Assembly: GCF_022496765.1 (NCBI RefSeq)
Contig: NZ_VANV01000009.1
Coordinates: forward strand, 62,034-126,033
Direction of reading: 5' to 3'
Source of the DNA: Acidaminobacter sp. JC074
GTDB lineage: Bacteria; Bacillota; Clostridia; Peptostreptococcales; Acidaminobacteraceae
Length of the DNA: 64,000 nucleotides
Made by a program: the position numbers and the translations under genes. The notes under the pieces are model-generated. The model worked only from the letters and a program-made list of their open reading frames with translations. It made no database searches and was not told where the DNA came from. Positions 25,546-34,005 of the stretch are shown piece by piece (the first letter of the stretch is position 1; each line of letters begins with the position of its first letter).

Positions 25546-26872
25546 TTAAACCTCCTACTACATGAACCAATAAGTCGTCCTTGATGGCTTGATTCATGGT
25601 CACTATATACATAACCTCTTCATTGATTACTAGAATTCTACTTTGATCTGGTCTTATCTTGTAAACTTTTACATCTTCATAATCTATCACAGATGCATCA
25701 ATATCTGGTTTTACTTCATCAGAATGTCTGTAGTTATAATCAAATATGAGTGGTATCATCATATCTTTTACCCAAGCATATTTTGTTTGAATATATTCCA
25801 CTTCAAGATAAATATAGTCATCTTTATTCTCATGACGGGCCAAGTAATTAAAACTAAGGGGTACTAAAAGAGTAGATTCAACTTGGTCTAACTCTGGTTC
25901 AAAAGCATAGTCATAGCCTAAGTCCTCGTAGTTTAATATTGACACATCAGGCATATCATACACTGGTCTTTCAAAGTCAAGGTGACTACCAACAACAGAG
26001 AACATGATAACCACACTGCCTATCCAGGTAATAAAGAATAAGGCAATTAAAATTATGGTGTTTACTAGTCTTGAGTGTTTTATTTTCTTTACCTTTAAGA
26101 AGAATAAATAGAAGACACCCCACATGCAAGCTTGAGTTAAAATAACTGTTATTAAAATATAAGTTGGAACACCTCTAAATATGATGTTAGCAAATGTTAG
26201 AATCAAGTATAGGGTGCAAAATATCATAGAAGATAACCTGATACGATTATTTCTTTTAATGACCTTCAATGAATCATAAAGAATGGTCTCTCCCTTTTTA
26301 ACTCTAAAGTGATTTCTTATAATAAATCTCACACTTGGGAGTAAACAAATCAACAACATACCACTAAGTACAAGAGGGGTTAAAAAATTAAAGGTTAACT
26401 GAGAATCCATAAAATCTCTATAACTGAGGAAGTTTACATGCATCATCAGCTGAAATATTTGTAGCATTAAAAGGACAATTAACATGGCTTCACTTCTTAG
26501 AAAACCTTTGAACAAGGATGAATATTCTGATTTTGCATCTGTATGTATGGCCACTACATGGTTGTCTTTAGATTTACAATAGACATGAAATAAATTGTTA
26601 TGACAGACATGTTTCCAGCCACTATCTTCACAAAATTCCTGGTAGAGGTCATGTTTGTCTTTATTAGGATAGTCTACTGGTAGTTCTGCCTGAAACAGTG
26701 TCACTGAAAAATCAAGTTCTGCAGGTTGGCATTTTTGAAACTTATCAAATGCACCTGTCACATTTTCAATCATCCAGCCTTCAGCAGCCATTTTTTCATA
26801 ACGTTCTTCTAAAAGTTTTAACTCAGACGTATAAATCATCCTTAGTTTCTTTTTTTTATCTCTCTTAATCAT
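25538..26872 (-). CDS. DUF2812 membrane protein
   Basis: A 444-residue protein with an N-terminal soluble DUF2812 domain (about 10-115: EERYEKMAAEGWMIENVTG, FSVTLFQAELP, WKHVCHNNLFHVYCK). Four or more membrane helices follow (about 130-310) and then a C-terminal soluble region. DUF2812 proteins nearly always sit next to a PadR regulator, as here, and are thought to be membrane stress or signalling proteins; the role is unknown. Its ATG overlaps the padR stop (ATGA-type overlap). It is part of a four-gene operon with RdgB-like and AlkC proteins. Confidence 0.85.
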   Translation of the reverse strand: MIKRDKKKKLRMIYTSELKLLEERYEKMAAEGWMIENVTGAFDKFQKCQPAELDFSVTLFQAELPVDYPNKDKHDLYQEFCEDSGWKHVCHNNLFHVYCKSKDNHVVAIHTDAKSEYSSLFKGFLRSEAMLIVLLMLQIFQLMMHVNFLSYRDFMDSQLTFNFLTPLVLSGMLLICLLPSVRFIIRNHFRVKKGETILYDSLKVIKRNNRIRLSSMIFCTLYLILTFANIIFRGVPTYILITVILTQACMWGVFYLFFLKVKKIKHSRLVNTIILIALFFITWIGSVVIMFSVVGSHLDFERPVYDMPDVSILNYEDLGYDYAFEPELDQVESTLLVPLSFNYLARHENKDDYIYLEVEYIQTKYAWVKDMMIPLIFDYNYRHSDEVKPDIDASVIDYEDVKVYKIRPDQSRILVINEEVMYIVTMNQAIKDDLLVHVVGGLID

Positions 26873-27174
26873 ATCATTTTTTCTCCATCAGCAATCAAAG
26901 TTTTAAGTCTTTTAATTTCTGCATCTAATAATTCATATCCCTTGTCTGTTAATTGATAAGTTTTCTTTTTACCTGATGTTTCAACCCTTTGAACAATATC
27001 TTCTTTAACAAAACGGTCCATCAAATTATAAAGCGTACCCGGTCCTACCTTGACTCTGCCCTGGGTAACTTCATCAATTTTTTGCATGATGCCATATCCA
27101 TGTAGAGGTTTTTTCAAACAAAGTAGTACATAGTACATGGGTTCTGTTAAGGTTTGCAATTGCCTTCTTGCCAT
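26869..27174 (-). CDS. PadR-family transcriptional regulator
   Basis: Winged-helix repressor of about 101 residues (PadR-s2 type). Features are LTEPMYYVLLCLKKPLHGYGIMQKIDE, the wing GPGTLYNLMDRFVKEDIVQ and a C-terminal dimer helix. The ATG at 27174 is chosen for AAGGAGTTTTT; the longer frame to 27210 would start inside the operator. It heads the operon padR - DUF2812 - RdgB-like - alkC and has a long inverted repeat over its promoter, so it is probably self-regulating. Confidence 0.9.
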   Translation of the reverse strand: MARRQLQTLTEPMYYVLLCLKKPLHGYGIMQKIDEVTQGRVKVGPGTLYNLMDRFVKEDIVQRVETSGKKKTYQLTDKGYELLDAEIKRLKTLIADGEKMI

Positions 27175-27184
27175 AAAAACTCCT

Positions 27185-27233
27185 TTTATATCGAGTATTG
27201 ATATATTCATATTATATCAATACTCGATATAAA
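27185..27233. promoter_or_regulatory. inverted-repeat operator of the padR operon
   Basis: Two perfectly complementary 21-base arms, 27185-27205 and 27213-27233, around a 7-base centre. Each arm contains ATATCGAGTATTGATAT, itself bounded by ATATC/GATAT, so it may be two PadR dimer sites. A minus-strand TATAAT (27216-27211) lies in the centre. Confidence 0.8.
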
Positions 27234-27239
27234 TCAAGC

Positions 27240-27529
27240 AAAGAAGTCACTTTGATTGACATGTTACTCCAAATTGAACAAGAGATTTCTCTGGTTATAC
27301 AGTTTGCCATTGTAGGTGAAATTATGAATTCAGGCATGAAATGCATACCCAGCGCCAAACTGAGTGAAGTAACTGATTTAGGGATTGTTTATGAAGATGC
27401 TAAAGGTGACAAACACACTTTAAATGCTGACAATGTCTTATTCGCAACAGGTCTAAAAGCAGAGAATAATTTATACAATGAACTTCTAAAGGATTATGTT
27501 GATGTTTATCCTGTAGGTGACTGCACAAA
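27240..27529 (+). pseudogene. 3' relic of an enoate-reductase-type flavoenzyme gene
   Basis: The plus-strand frame reads VTLIDMLLQIEQEISLVIQF, then GEIMNSGMKCIPSAKLSEVT, GIVYEDAKGDKHTLNADNVL, FATGLKAENNLYNELL and VDVYPVGDC. These are the C-terminal NAD/FAD-domain segments of old-yellow-enzyme-type NADH:flavin oxidoreductases. Everything before the second dinucleotide strand is missing, as is the final helix. The fragment starts right beside the padR operator and runs into a terminator. It is not an exact copy of the neighbouring intact gene, so it is a relic of a paralogue. Confidence 0.75.
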
Positions 27530-27562
27530 AGGACACGAACCAATATCGGTTCATGTCCTTTT
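27527..27562. terminator. terminator of the flavoenzyme gene
   Basis: Stem AAAAGGACACGAACC / GGTTCATGTCCTTTT (one mismatch) with a six-base loop, just after the stop of the minus-strand flavoenzyme. Confidence 0.88.
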
Positions 27563-27563
27563 C

Positions 27564-29507
27564 TTATAATTCTTTTGCTATATTATAGGCATCTGACATT
27601 GCCTCTATGATTCTTCTAGGTTTCATAGCATCACCCACTCTGTATACTTCTTCGACTTCATTGTATAAGGCATCAAATAATGAGTTGTCAGTCTTATAAC
27701 CGATAGCAACTACTATAGTGTCCACCTTAATGGTTTGACTACCTGATTGATCCTCAATGACAAGACCTTGATCTGTAATCTTAGATACCTTTGAAGCAAG
27801 TCTTGGCTTGACTGTCATTTGGGTAAGTTCTTGGATGATATCAAACTTGTTAAAGACTGTTACATCTGCAACTAGCTCTGACTGCATTTCTACAATTTCT
27901 ACTTGTTTTCCTTGTTTTGCAAGATAATAAGCAGCTTCAGTACCAACTAGTCCACCACCGATTACTGCAACCGAATCACCAACTTCAACTTGACCCTTAA
28001 GCACATCTGAAGCTAGCACGGCTTTTTCCATGCCTTCAAGCTGAGGTACAATCGGCTTAGCGCCATTAGCCATTATTACTACATCAGGAGACATATTCGT
28101 GACAAAGTCACTGTCCACTTTTTGATTTAAAATAACTTCAACCTGCGACTTTTCTAATTGTGTCTGAAGGTATCTGTTAAAATCGCCAATCATATATTTA
28201 TAATCAGGTGCAGCTGCTTCATGAAGCATGCCACCTAGTTGTTTTCTTTTTTCTACAAGTATAACTTCATGGCCACGCTTAGAGGCCGTAATTGCTGCTT
28301 GCATACCGGCAGGTCCACCACCTACTACAAGTACCTTTTTAGAAACGACTGCCTTTGAAAGCAACGCATCTCTTTCCTTACCTAAAGTTGGATTAACAGT
28401 ACAACCAATATACTTTGCCTGCATAAGAATTCTTTCATAACACTCCATGCAACGAATGCAAGGACGTATATCTTCTAAGCGCCCCATTCTCAGCTTGTTG
28501 GCATAACTTTCATCTGCTAGAAACTGTCTTGCCATACCGATAACATCTGCTTCCTTGTTCTCAACAGTTTCTAATAAAAAGTCTGGCTCACCAAACTTGC
28601 CATCTATAATGACAGGTTTAGAAATCTCTTTTCTAAACTTGCGTACATTCTCTAAAACCATACCATCTGGATAATGTGCATTCGGTGTCATTTGAATAGG
28701 ATTTAAGTAAGAACCATTTCGTATATGAAAACCATCTATGTTCATCTTCTCAATTTCTTTACAAAGATCAATTGTTTCATCAATGGTTCTTGAACCTTCC
28801 ACGCAGTGGTCTAAAGCCATACCAACGATTATTGGATAATCCGGTCCAACATACTGTCTTGCTGCTTCTAAACACTCACTAAAGAATCTCAAACGATTTT
28901 CGAGGGATCCACCATATTCATCAGTCCTTCTATTCCAACATGGCGAAAGAAACTGATCAACTGTATTTACATGAGCCAGTAAGTAGAGTGCATCAAAACC
29001 TGATCTTTTAACTCTATCAGCAGCCTTACCATAGGCATCTACTAAATACTTAATCTCTATCTTTGTAAGCTCTCTGGCATACTCTGTTGGCTTAAAAATC
29101 AACGGATTCGCTGAAGCTGATGCTGGCCACTGTTCAGTTAGTGGATGTTGACAGACAATACCTGATCCAGCTGATAACTGGGCTGCAATCTTTCCTCCAT
29201 AACGATGAATACTTTCAGTTAACTCAGCCATTTCCTTAACTCTTTCTTCTGAATCCATTACAGGAAAACATTGATTCAAAGGATATGGATCTAGTGTTTT
29301 CTCAGCCTTTATATGACCAGTGATGATTAAACCAACACCACCCTTTGCCCTTCTTTTGTAATACTCAACATGCCAGTTGGTATATGTCGCATCATCATGA
29401 TCACCTTCGAAAAAGTGTGGATTCATTGGTGACATTGCCAATCTGTTTTTAAGTTCCAGTCTGCCAAAATTAACAGTCTCAAATACCGGTGCGTATTTCT
29501 TCTTCAT
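27564..29507 (-). CDS. NADH:flavin oxidoreductase (2-enoate/2,4-dienoyl-CoA reductase type)
   Basis: A multi-cofactor flavoenzyme of about 647 residues. The N-terminal old-yellow-enzyme TIM barrel binds FMN (about 1-350: NRLAMSPMNPHFFEG, GVGLIITGHIKAE, CWNRRTDEYGGSLENRLRF). A 4Fe-4S motif follows (CIRCMECYERI ... CTVNP, about 350-375), then an FAD domain (VLVVGGGPAGMQAAITASKRG) and a nested NAD domain (VAVIGGGLVGTEAAYYLAKQG). It probably reduces an alpha,beta-unsaturated acid or enone with NADH in fermentation. The second ATG (29507) has better spacing to GGGAGG. It is a single gene with its own terminator. The substrate cannot be assigned. Confidence 0.9.
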   Translation of the reverse strand: MKKKYAPVFETVNFGRLELKNRLAMSPMNPHFFEGDHDDATYTNWHVEYYKRRAKGGVGLIITGHIKAEKTLDPYPLNQCFPVMDSEERVKEMAELTESIHRYGGKIAAQLSAGSGIVCQHPLTEQWPASASANPLIFKPTEYARELTKIEIKYLVDAYGKAADRVKRSGFDALYLLAHVNTVDQFLSPCWNRRTDEYGGSLENRLRFFSECLEAARQYVGPDYPIIVGMALDHCVEGSRTIDETIDLCKEIEKMNIDGFHIRNGSYLNPIQMTPNAHYPDGMVLENVRKFRKEISKPVIIDGKFGEPDFLLETVENKEADVIGMARQFLADESYANKLRMGRLEDIRPCIRCMECYERILMQAKYIGCTVNPTLGKERDALLSKAVVSKKVLVVGGGPAGMQAAITASKRGHEVILVEKRKQLGGMLHEAAAPDYKYMIGDFNRYLQTQLEKSQVEVILNQKVDSDFVTNMSPDVVIMANGAKPIVPQLEGMEKAVLASDVLKGQVEVGDSVAVIGGGLVGTEAAYYLAKQGKQVEIVEMQSELVADVTVFNKFDIIQELTQMTVKPRLASKVSKITDQGLVIEDQSGSQTIKVDTIVVAIGYKTDNSLFDALYNEVEEVYRVGDAMKPRRIIEAMSDAYNIAKEL

Positions 29508-29623
29508 CATAGCCTCCCTTAATCTCTATTCTTGATTTCTATATATTCCGTTTTATTTTAGAACAAAACCAATACATAAAAATGAACATTATTGTAGACT
29601 TGATGAAGAATATTGCATGAAAA

Positions 29624-29650
29624 AACCAGAATCAACTAGCAATTCTGGTT
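29624..29650 (-). terminator. terminator of the sugar operon
   Basis: Stem AACCAGAAT / ATTCTGGTT, nine-base loop, then TTTTTT-like tract on the minus strand. Confidence 0.85.
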
Positions 29651-29655
29651 AAATA

Positions 29656-30594
29656 TTATAGTTTTCGCTTTTCTACAAGCGCTTTTTTAGGAATCGACGG
29701 AATGCCACCATAACCCTCAATCACTAAAGAGGCTGCTGCATTACCTGTTTTAAGTGCTTGTCTAATCGAGTTTTTATCCAGATTATCAAATCCAACTTTA
29801 AGTATCTCTGATACAGTCGCTCCAAAGAAGGAATCACCTGCACCAGTTGTATCTTTTACTTGACTCTTAAAACCTTCTACAATGCCAGTAGACGATTCAT
29901 GATAGTAAAGACTGCCTGCTTCACCTAAAGTAACAGTCACTAATTTGATGCCCATATCGTATAGCTTTTTTGCAGCCTTCTTGTAATCACTTTCTCCAGT
30001 TAAAAGAACAGCTTCTTCATCAGATACTTTGATCATATCTGCATACTTGATACCAAGCATCATCCCTTCAACGGCCGCTTCCTTAGATGGCCATAAGGCC
30101 GGTCTGTAGTTTGGATCATAAGAGATAAGCTTACCTTTTGACTTGGCATAGTCCAAGAGTTCAAGAACCGTAGACTTTGAAGGTTCATCAGTAAATGACA
30201 GTGATCCGAAGTGAATCACTTTAGCCTGATCAACTAAGTCATAAGGAATATCTTCTTTTGACAACATAACATCTGCACAACCTTTTCTATAAAAAGAGAA
30301 GCTTCTGTCACCATCATCTGTCAAATGAACAAATGCCAGTGTTGTAGGTGTTTCGTCTGATAAGGTCAAGCCATCTACATTGATACCCGCATCTACTAGG
30401 GTCTGTCTTAATGTTTTTCCAAACTGATCATTACCTACCTTGCCAACAAATGCTGTACTTGCCCCCATTGAAGAAGCCATAGCAAGCATGTTGCAAGGAG
30501 CACCACCAGGATTTGGTTGAAAGCACTTCACTGAATCTGTTTTAACTGGTGTAAAATCAATTAAGAGTTCTCCTACAGCTAAAATATCTATCAT
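29656..30594 (-). CDS. PfkB-family carbohydrate kinase (fructokinase-like)
   Basis: Sugar kinase of the ribokinase/PfkB family, 312 residues. Signature 1 is GGAPCNMLAMASSMGASTAFVGKVGNDQFG in parts (about 31-60); signature 2 is DTTGAGDSFFGA near 247-258 with catalytic Asp. The GEL(L)IDFTP N-terminus and GGAPCN motif are typical of fructokinases (ScrK). Its ATG overlaps the stop of the lyxose isomerase gene (TAATG). In this operon it probably phosphorylates the ketose made by the isomerase, although the enzyme may also accept fructose. Confidence 0.9.
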   Translation of the reverse strand: MIDILAVGELLIDFTPVKTDSVKCFQPNPGGAPCNMLAMASSMGASTAFVGKVGNDQFGKTLRQTLVDAGINVDGLTLSDETPTTLAFVHLTDDGDRSFSFYRKGCADVMLSKEDIPYDLVDQAKVIHFGSLSFTDEPSKSTVLELLDYAKSKGKLISYDPNYRPALWPSKEAAVEGMMLGIKYADMIKVSDEEAVLLTGESDYKKAAKKLYDMGIKLVTVTLGEAGSLYYHESSTGIVEGFKSQVKDTTGAGDSFFGATVSEILKVGFDNLDKNSIRQALKTGNAAASLVIEGYGGIPSIPKKALVEKRKL

Positions 30595-31277
30595 TATAAA
30601 ACTCTCCCATATTCATTACAAAGTGGGTGTAAAATAGCCTCATCTTCTTCCACTGTTGAAAATCTTGCAACTGGCTCTGCATTATAGTTGTCTGTATTGT
30701 CATCATTAATAGATGATACTTCACCACAGATTAAGTCACCCATGCCTTCTTTAGCCCAGAATAAGTGGTATACATAAGGTCTAAGTGTAATAGATTCACC
30801 TGGCATTACATGTACTTCTTCACCAGCTTTAAAAGTATGTCTTACACCATCTAAGTCAATTTGCACGTCAGAATCATAGTCTACATCACCATTTTCAAGC
30901 GAGTTATATAGTTTAATTGCAAGGACGCCGCCACCTCTGTTGATGATATCTTCAGTTTTACTTGCATGGAAGTGATTCGGTAAACGCTGACCATCTTTTA
31001 AGATAATTAGTTTTTCAGCATATGGTACACCTACTGTATTATCTGTTAAAGAACCATTTCTTAAGGTAAATAAAACAGCCCCTAATTGATCAAATGTATC
31101 CATACCGTAATCTGTAATATCCCAGCCTAACATGACTTCTTTAATTGTCTTCAGACTCTCAGATTTTTCATGCCAGTCCTTCATTGTCCAGTAACCAAAT
31201 GGCGGTAGTTTAATTTTGTTTGCTTCTAATAAGTCTTTTGCCCATACTAAGGCACTGTTGATTTCCGATCTTTTCAT
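30594..31277 (-). CDS. D-lyxose/D-mannose-type ketol-isomerase
   Basis: Cupin-fold sugar isomerase of the D-lyxose isomerase family, about 227 residues. Metal-binding motifs are LPNHFHASKTEDIINRGGG (His and Glu ligands) and LRPYVYHLFWAKEGMGDLICGEVSS (His). The family interconverts D-lyxose with D-xylulose, or mannose with fructose. ATG 31277 is chosen because AGGTG is 5 bases upstream; an in-frame TTG at 31289 is less likely. It lies between a cupin-like gene and the PfkB kinase with essentially no gaps. Confidence 0.88.
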   Translation of the reverse strand: MKRSEINSALVWAKDLLEANKIKLPPFGYWTMKDWHEKSESLKTIKEVMLGWDITDYGMDTFDQLGAVLFTLRNGSLTDNTVGVPYAEKLIILKDGQRLPNHFHASKTEDIINRGGGVLAIKLYNSLENGDVDYDSDVQIDLDGVRHTFKAGEEVHVMPGESITLRPYVYHLFWAKEGMGDLICGEVSSINDDNTDNYNAEPVARFSTVEEDEAILHPLCNEYGRVL

Positions 31278-31278
31278 T

Positions 31279-31815
31279 TTACACCTCAATCTCTAATTTA
31301 TACGTCTTAAAATCTATGTGATTTTCATCTAAGTCTCTGCACTCACCTACATAAAAACTAGGTGGTGTATCCGAAACACTCGAACAAGTCTCTACATGAG
31401 GATACCCTGCTTTCATGGTAAAGAAACTTAGATAAGGATCATTGGGTTTAAATATCACTGACATAAAGTCATCTGGTGATAAAGTCTTGTTTTCAATTTT
31501 TTCTTCTAATACGGTGTGATGATGTATAGACATAGTAATGATCAAGTCTGTCTTATTAGGTAAGTCAATTAACATAAAATCTTCATGATCATTATGATAT
31601 AAGAAGTTACTAGGCTCTGATGAGTTGATGGTCACACATATAAGCTTATGTGGTCCAAACTTGTCGTCACACTCATAAACTGAAGCATGTTTAGACTGCC
31701 CCTTCTCAGTTTCTAAAATATCTTTTCCCGGACGAATGCGTCTGATGACACCGTATGATTCTAATTTCTCCAACACCTCTTCACTAACAGGGATTGGTTT
31801 TACTTTAATATTCAT
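31279..31815 (-). CDS. cupin-like protein in the lyxose operon
   Basis: A 178-residue soluble protein, mostly beta, not matched to a named enzyme by eye. Possible metal ligands occur in LYHNDHEDFMLID and SIHHHTVLEEK, and a conserved-looking YVGECRDLDENHIDF is near the end. Size and operon position suggest a sugar-binding or sugar-isomerising cupin that works with the lyxose isomerase and kinase. The start follows GTGAGGTCTT. It is the first gene of the three-gene sugar unit; a tandem 10-base repeat lies just upstream. Confidence 0.7.
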   Translation of the reverse strand: MNIKVKPIPVSEEVLEKLESYGVIRRIRPGKDILETEKGQSKHASVYECDDKFGPHKLICVTINSSEPSNFLYHNDHEDFMLIDLPNKTDLIITMSIHHHTVLEEKIENKTLSPDDFMSVIFKPNDPYLSFFTMKAGYPHVETCSSVSDTPPSFYVGECRDLDENHIDFKTYKLEIEV

Positions 31816-31823
31816 AAGACCTC

Positions 31824-31843
31824 ACTTTGTTACACTTTGTTAC
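31824..31843. repeat. tandem 10-base repeat before the sugar operon
   Basis: Two perfect copies of ACTTTGTTAC (31824-31833, 31834-31843), one helical turn apart, just upstream of the RBS of the first sugar gene. A possible operator for the adjacent ROK regulator. Confidence 0.6.
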
Positions 31844-31888
31844 TAACTAAAATCAGTGTATCATCTTTTCTGGAAAAGGTCAAAAAAA

Positions 31889-31911
31889 ATCTAGACCAAA
31901 AGATCTAGATT
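31889..31911 (-). terminator. terminator of the ROK regulator gene
   Basis: Stem AATCTAGA / TCTAGATT with a seven-base loop and T8 on the minus strand; it includes the gene's stop codon. Confidence 0.85.
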
Positions 31912-33051
31912 CTCTAATAAATGATGTATAACCAAGGCAATACTGCCAATGCCTTCTACTTCTACACTACCTCTTAAGACAGGTGTATTAGAAGAATAGT
32001 TTGAAAAAACATTTTTACCCACAGATTCTATCGCCCCGTTAAAAACGTCATCAGAAGTAGCAACGATACCACCTAATATGATGGCTTTAGGGTTATGTAT
32101 ATTAATAAGATTAGACACACCAACACCAAGGATATGTCCTACTTGACTTAAAAGTGCCTTTTTATAACTGACATCACTTTCTAAGATTTCAGTGTAACTA
32201 GTCGCCATAGTGCCTTCAGCCTGAAATAATTTAATGATAGAACCCGCTGATACATACATCTCCAGGCACCCTCTGCTACCACAATAACAAGACCTACCAT
32301 TGTAATCGATGACATGATGACCAAACTCTCCAGCAACACCATTAAAACCTTCATAAATGGTATTTTCATGTACAATACCACAACCGACACCTTGATCAAC
32401 GAAGACATATATAAAGTCATCATAGTTTTTACCATGACCAAACCATAGCTCTGCAAGTGTTCTGGTTCTTGCTACATTGTCTACATGAACCCTGAAATCC
32501 ATTTGATTTTCAAACCAGGCCTTAACGTCCATGTTCTCCCAACCCTTTAAAATGGAATAAGGGATGTCTTTTACATATTTGAAGTTTGTACCTGGTGTAC
32601 CAATTCCGATACCACCTACTTGGCTTTCTTCTATAGCGTGCTTTTCAAGCAGTGAAAGTACTTGATCTTTTACCTGAAAAAGAATTTGGTCTGGTGTACT
32701 GTCTGGTAACTCCTCTGACGCCCACGAGTCAATAATCTGACCTAACATGTCAGTCAAAATAATGGTGGTTTTGACAGCTATTTCTACACCAATAAGGTAC
32801 TTAAATTCTTTATTAAGAGAGATAAGATTTGGTTTTCTTCCACCTGACGAATCACCTTTACCGATATCTACAAGCACCTTTTGACTGATTAACTCATCCA
32901 CAAGTCTCATCACACTCGGAAGGGCTAAGCCTGTCTTTTTAGCCAAGGCTGATCGGCTGATTTCTTTATGTTTAAAGACCAACTCTAAAATTAGTCGACG
33001 GTTCATTTTCTTTAATAATGCAGGTTTCCCTGACTGATATTTTGAGGCCAT
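31891..33051 (-). CDS. ROK-family transcriptional regulator
   Basis: Sugar-responsive repressor of about 386 residues (NagC/XylR class). An N-terminal winged HTH (ISRSALAKKTGLALPSVMRLVDELI) joins a ROK sugar-kinase-like domain (VGGIGIGTPGTNF, DNVARTRTLAELWFG, VDQGVGCGIV, GVAGEFGHHVIDYNGRSC in parts). The zinc motif is CYCGSRGCLE. ATG 33051 is supported by AAAGGA; an upstream GTG at 33069 has no RBS. It lies just upstream of the lyxose-isomerase operon in the same direction but is separated by its own terminator, so it likely controls that operon in trans. Confidence 0.92.
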   Translation of the reverse strand: MASKYQSGKPALLKKMNRRLILELVFKHKEISRSALAKKTGLALPSVMRLVDELISQKVLVDIGKGDSSGGRKPNLISLNKEFKYLIGVEIAVKTTIILTDMLGQIIDSWASEELPDSTPDQILFQVKDQVLSLLEKHAIEESQVGGIGIGTPGTNFKYVKDIPYSILKGWENMDVKAWFENQMDFRVHVDNVARTRTLAELWFGHGKNYDDFIYVFVDQGVGCGIVHENTIYEGFNGVAGEFGHHVIDYNGRSCYCGSRGCLEMYVSAGSIIKLFQAEGTMATSYTEILESDVSYKKALLSQVGHILGVGVSNLINIHNPKAIILGGIVATSDDVFNGAIESVGKNVFSNYSSNTPVLRGSVEVEGIGSIALVIHHLLENLDLLV

Positions 33052-33099
33052 ATAACATCCTTTCTTCACAAATCATTATATTGCCAATCATATAATTAA

Positions 33100-33927
33100 T
33101 CAAATAAGATGACTTCTTAATAATTTTATTTCTTCAGCATAGCCACTTATTTCATTCGGTGTTTCCAAGTTAAATGGAACATCTCTAAAAACAGGATGAT
33201 TGATCATTTTGATGACGCCATCTAAGCCAATAGATCCCTGACCTATTTTTTCATGACGGTCCTTGTTAGATGCAAAAGGCATTTTAGAATCATTTAAATG
33301 GACTGCCTTTAAACGATCTAATCCAATAATCGTATTAAAGTCATCTAAGACTTTATCTAAGTCATTTACTATATCATAACCTGCAGAATACAAGTGACAA
33401 GTATCTATGCAAACACCTAGGTTTTCATTGTGTTTAACACCTTGAATGATCTGACTTAACTCCTCAAAAGACCTACCGATTTCTGTGCCTTTTCCAGACA
33501 TGGCTTCTAAACATACAATGACATCCGATGGCTCTGTAATAGCCTCATTAAGCGCCTGAATGATATATTCAATGCCCTTTTCAGTACCTTGTTTCACATG
33601 AGAGCCTGGATGAAAAACATAAATAGCGCCAGGAATCATTGCCACTCTTTTTAGGTCGTCCTTTAAAAGTTCTTTAGCATATGTTCTTGTTTCTTCTTTG
33701 TTAGAACATAAATTCATGGTGTAAGACCCATGAGCCAGTAAGTGACCAAAATCATGTGTCTCCATAAGTGTTTTTAACTTATCTAAATCACCTTGATCTA
33801 AAGCCTTGGCCTTGCCCCCTCTTGGATTTCTTGTAAAAAACTGAAAAGAATTGGCCCCAATAGACACCGCTTGTAAACCTGCCTTATAAAAACCATTTGC
33901 AACTGATAAATGACATCCTAATTTCAT
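33100..33927 (-). CDS. nfo: deoxyribonuclease IV (endonuclease IV, AP endonuclease)
   Basis: Zinc-dependent AP endonuclease of base excision repair, about 275 residues with a TIM-barrel fold. Metal ligands are in LLAHGSYTMNLCS (His), YVFHPGSHV (His), VCLEAMSGKGTEIG (Glu), GVCIDTCHLYSAGYD (Asp, His), HLNDSKMPFASNKDRHEKIG (His, Asp, His) and FNLETPNE (Glu). The ATG at 33927 has AAGGAGAAATT before it; a longer frame to 33966 crosses the upstream gene's terminator. It is a single gene, one of several repair genes here (dinB, alkC). Confidence 0.93.
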   Translation of the reverse strand: MKLGCHLSVANGFYKAGLQAVSIGANSFQFFTRNPRGGKAKALDQGDLDKLKTLMETHDFGHLLAHGSYTMNLCSNKEETRTYAKELLKDDLKRVAMIPGAIYVFHPGSHVKQGTEKGIEYIIQALNEAITEPSDVIVCLEAMSGKGTEIGRSFEELSQIIQGVKHNENLGVCIDTCHLYSAGYDIVNDLDKVLDDFNTIIGLDRLKAVHLNDSKMPFASNKDRHEKIGQGSIGLDGVIKMINHPVFRDVPFNLETPNEISGYAEEIKLLRSHLI

Positions 33928-33946
33928 AATTTCTCCTTCACTAAAA

Positions 33947-33968
33947 AAGCAAGTCCTAAGACTCACTT
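33947..33968 (-). terminator. terminator of the TPR protein gene
   Basis: Stem AAGTGAGTC / GACTTGCTT (two G-U pairs), loop TTAG, T6 on the minus strand. Confidence 0.75.
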
Positions 33969-34005
33969 TATACTATGGCTAGTTTAACCTTTTAACTCTT
34001 AAAAA

